Shown: positions 63,376 through 64,000 of the stretch, piece by piece
Position numbering within the stretch: the stretch's first letter is position 1
Layout: each line of letters starts with the position of its first letter
NCBI GenBank assembly: GCA_963662175.1
Contig: OY759221.1
Coordinates: 2,418,001-2,482,000, forward strand
Length of the DNA stretch: 64,000 nt
Source: Aradus depressus
Taxonomy: Eukaryota; Arthropoda; Insecta; Hemiptera; Aradidae
Direction of reading: 5' to 3'
Notes under the pieces: generated by a model
What the model was told of the DNA's origin: nothing
Seen by the model: the letters and a program-made list of their open reading frames with translations, nothing else
Database searches by the model: none
Position numbers and translations under genes: made by a program

Positions 63376-64000
63376 ATTGCAATTACTTCCCGATTATTAA
63401 TCTGCTTTTGGGTCTGAAGGAAGGTCTAATCCGGAGTTAAGTCCATGAGGGTGTTGGATCAAGTTTGGGGAACTGAACTAGGGCTTTCCAAGGAAGGGGT
63501 TCTGAACTAGGCCCTTCCAAGGAACTAGGGCCTATCAAGAACCGGTTTTGAACTTACTAGAGCCTACCAAGAACCCCAAGTGGCTTGTTGAACAAGCAAG
63601 CTTTATGAAGATAGTTCTCATGATTGGTGTTCCCCCAAAGATAACATTCCACAATTACAGTGTGTGTCTTTCTCACTTAGCAACTACAGTTTGAAACTGT
63701 GAAGCCCACATACGGTAAGGTAAACAATAAAGTTTCTATACTTCAGAGATAATGTTTAATTAAGATTTGTTAATTCTCCGAAGATGAGTTATTGGATGAG
63801 TCCACCGGAAGAACCAGAGATGTCAAAATGTTTCTACATTGAGATGATTTGTAAAACTGTTGGACTGTTAATTAACAAGCTGTAATCTATGTGATAGAGT
63901 CCATTCTATCGGCAGTGTTCCCAGAAAACAAATACAGACATTCAATAATGTTGACGTGAAAACGTATATTCGCTCGTTAAGCACAGTGATAGCCGGTCAA
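63376..64000. other. No gene; short imperfect tandem
   Basis: GGAACTAGGGCCTTCCAAGG-like units of about 25-35 bp occur four times at 63468-63575. The rest is unassigned. Confidence 0.5.

Overview
The window is eukaryotic, AT-rich DNA with no long conserved host gene. It is built almost entirely from transposable elements and satellite-like repeats. A Jockey-type retrotransposon, fragments of several other LINEs, rolling-circle Helitrons, a PIF/Harbinger element and a tRNA-derived SINE whose tail resembles the arthropod telomere repeat (TTAGG) all point to an invertebrate, most likely an arthropod. I cannot name the species. Most of the interval looks intergenic or intronic.

Layout. 1-5.4 kb: the 3' part of a Helitron swollen by a 33/66-bp minisatellite, pieces of a very abundant dispersed repeat (REP-A), a SINE, a second Helitron end and a duplicated block. 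5.4-15.6 kb: LINE fossils, SINEs, tandem arrays, and the best host-gene candidate: a signal-peptide exon (8467-8573) whose splice phase joins an open frame at 9126-9586 that carries one in-frame TAG. 15.9-24.5 kb: a long CA/TC satellite flanked by two non-repetitive segments, a decayed Jockey-type LINE, a complete short Helitron, a fold-back element, SINEs and a CR1/RTE-like LINE tail. 24.6-26.2 kb: three different minisatellites in 1.5 kb. 26-40 kb: SINEs (some head-to-head), another short Helitron, REP-A, an RTE-like fragment and a repeat with inverted array orientation. 40.8-42.5 kb: a truncated LINE with an internal 85-bp array, then twelve near-identical 67-bp units. 43-56 kb: AT-rich DNA, SINEs, and a PIF/Harbinger element whose empty site survives 450 bp away, plus a 380-bp palindrome.

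The main coding feature is a full-length Jockey-superfamily LINE at 56739-61359. It has two intact ORFs (a zinc-knuckle ORF1 and an endonuclease/reverse transcriptase ORF2 joined by an ATGA overlap), a poly(A) tail and an 11-bp target-site duplication. It is therefore young and perhaps still mobile. Its machinery would act in cis: ORF1p coats the RNA, and ORF2p nicks the target and primes cDNA synthesis. Several short elements (SINEs, truncated LINEs) have clean target-site duplications, so LINE-type insertion has shaped much of the region.

The region descriptions, splice sites and family names come from reading the sequence alone. REP-A, REP-B, REP-C and REP-D are names used only here.
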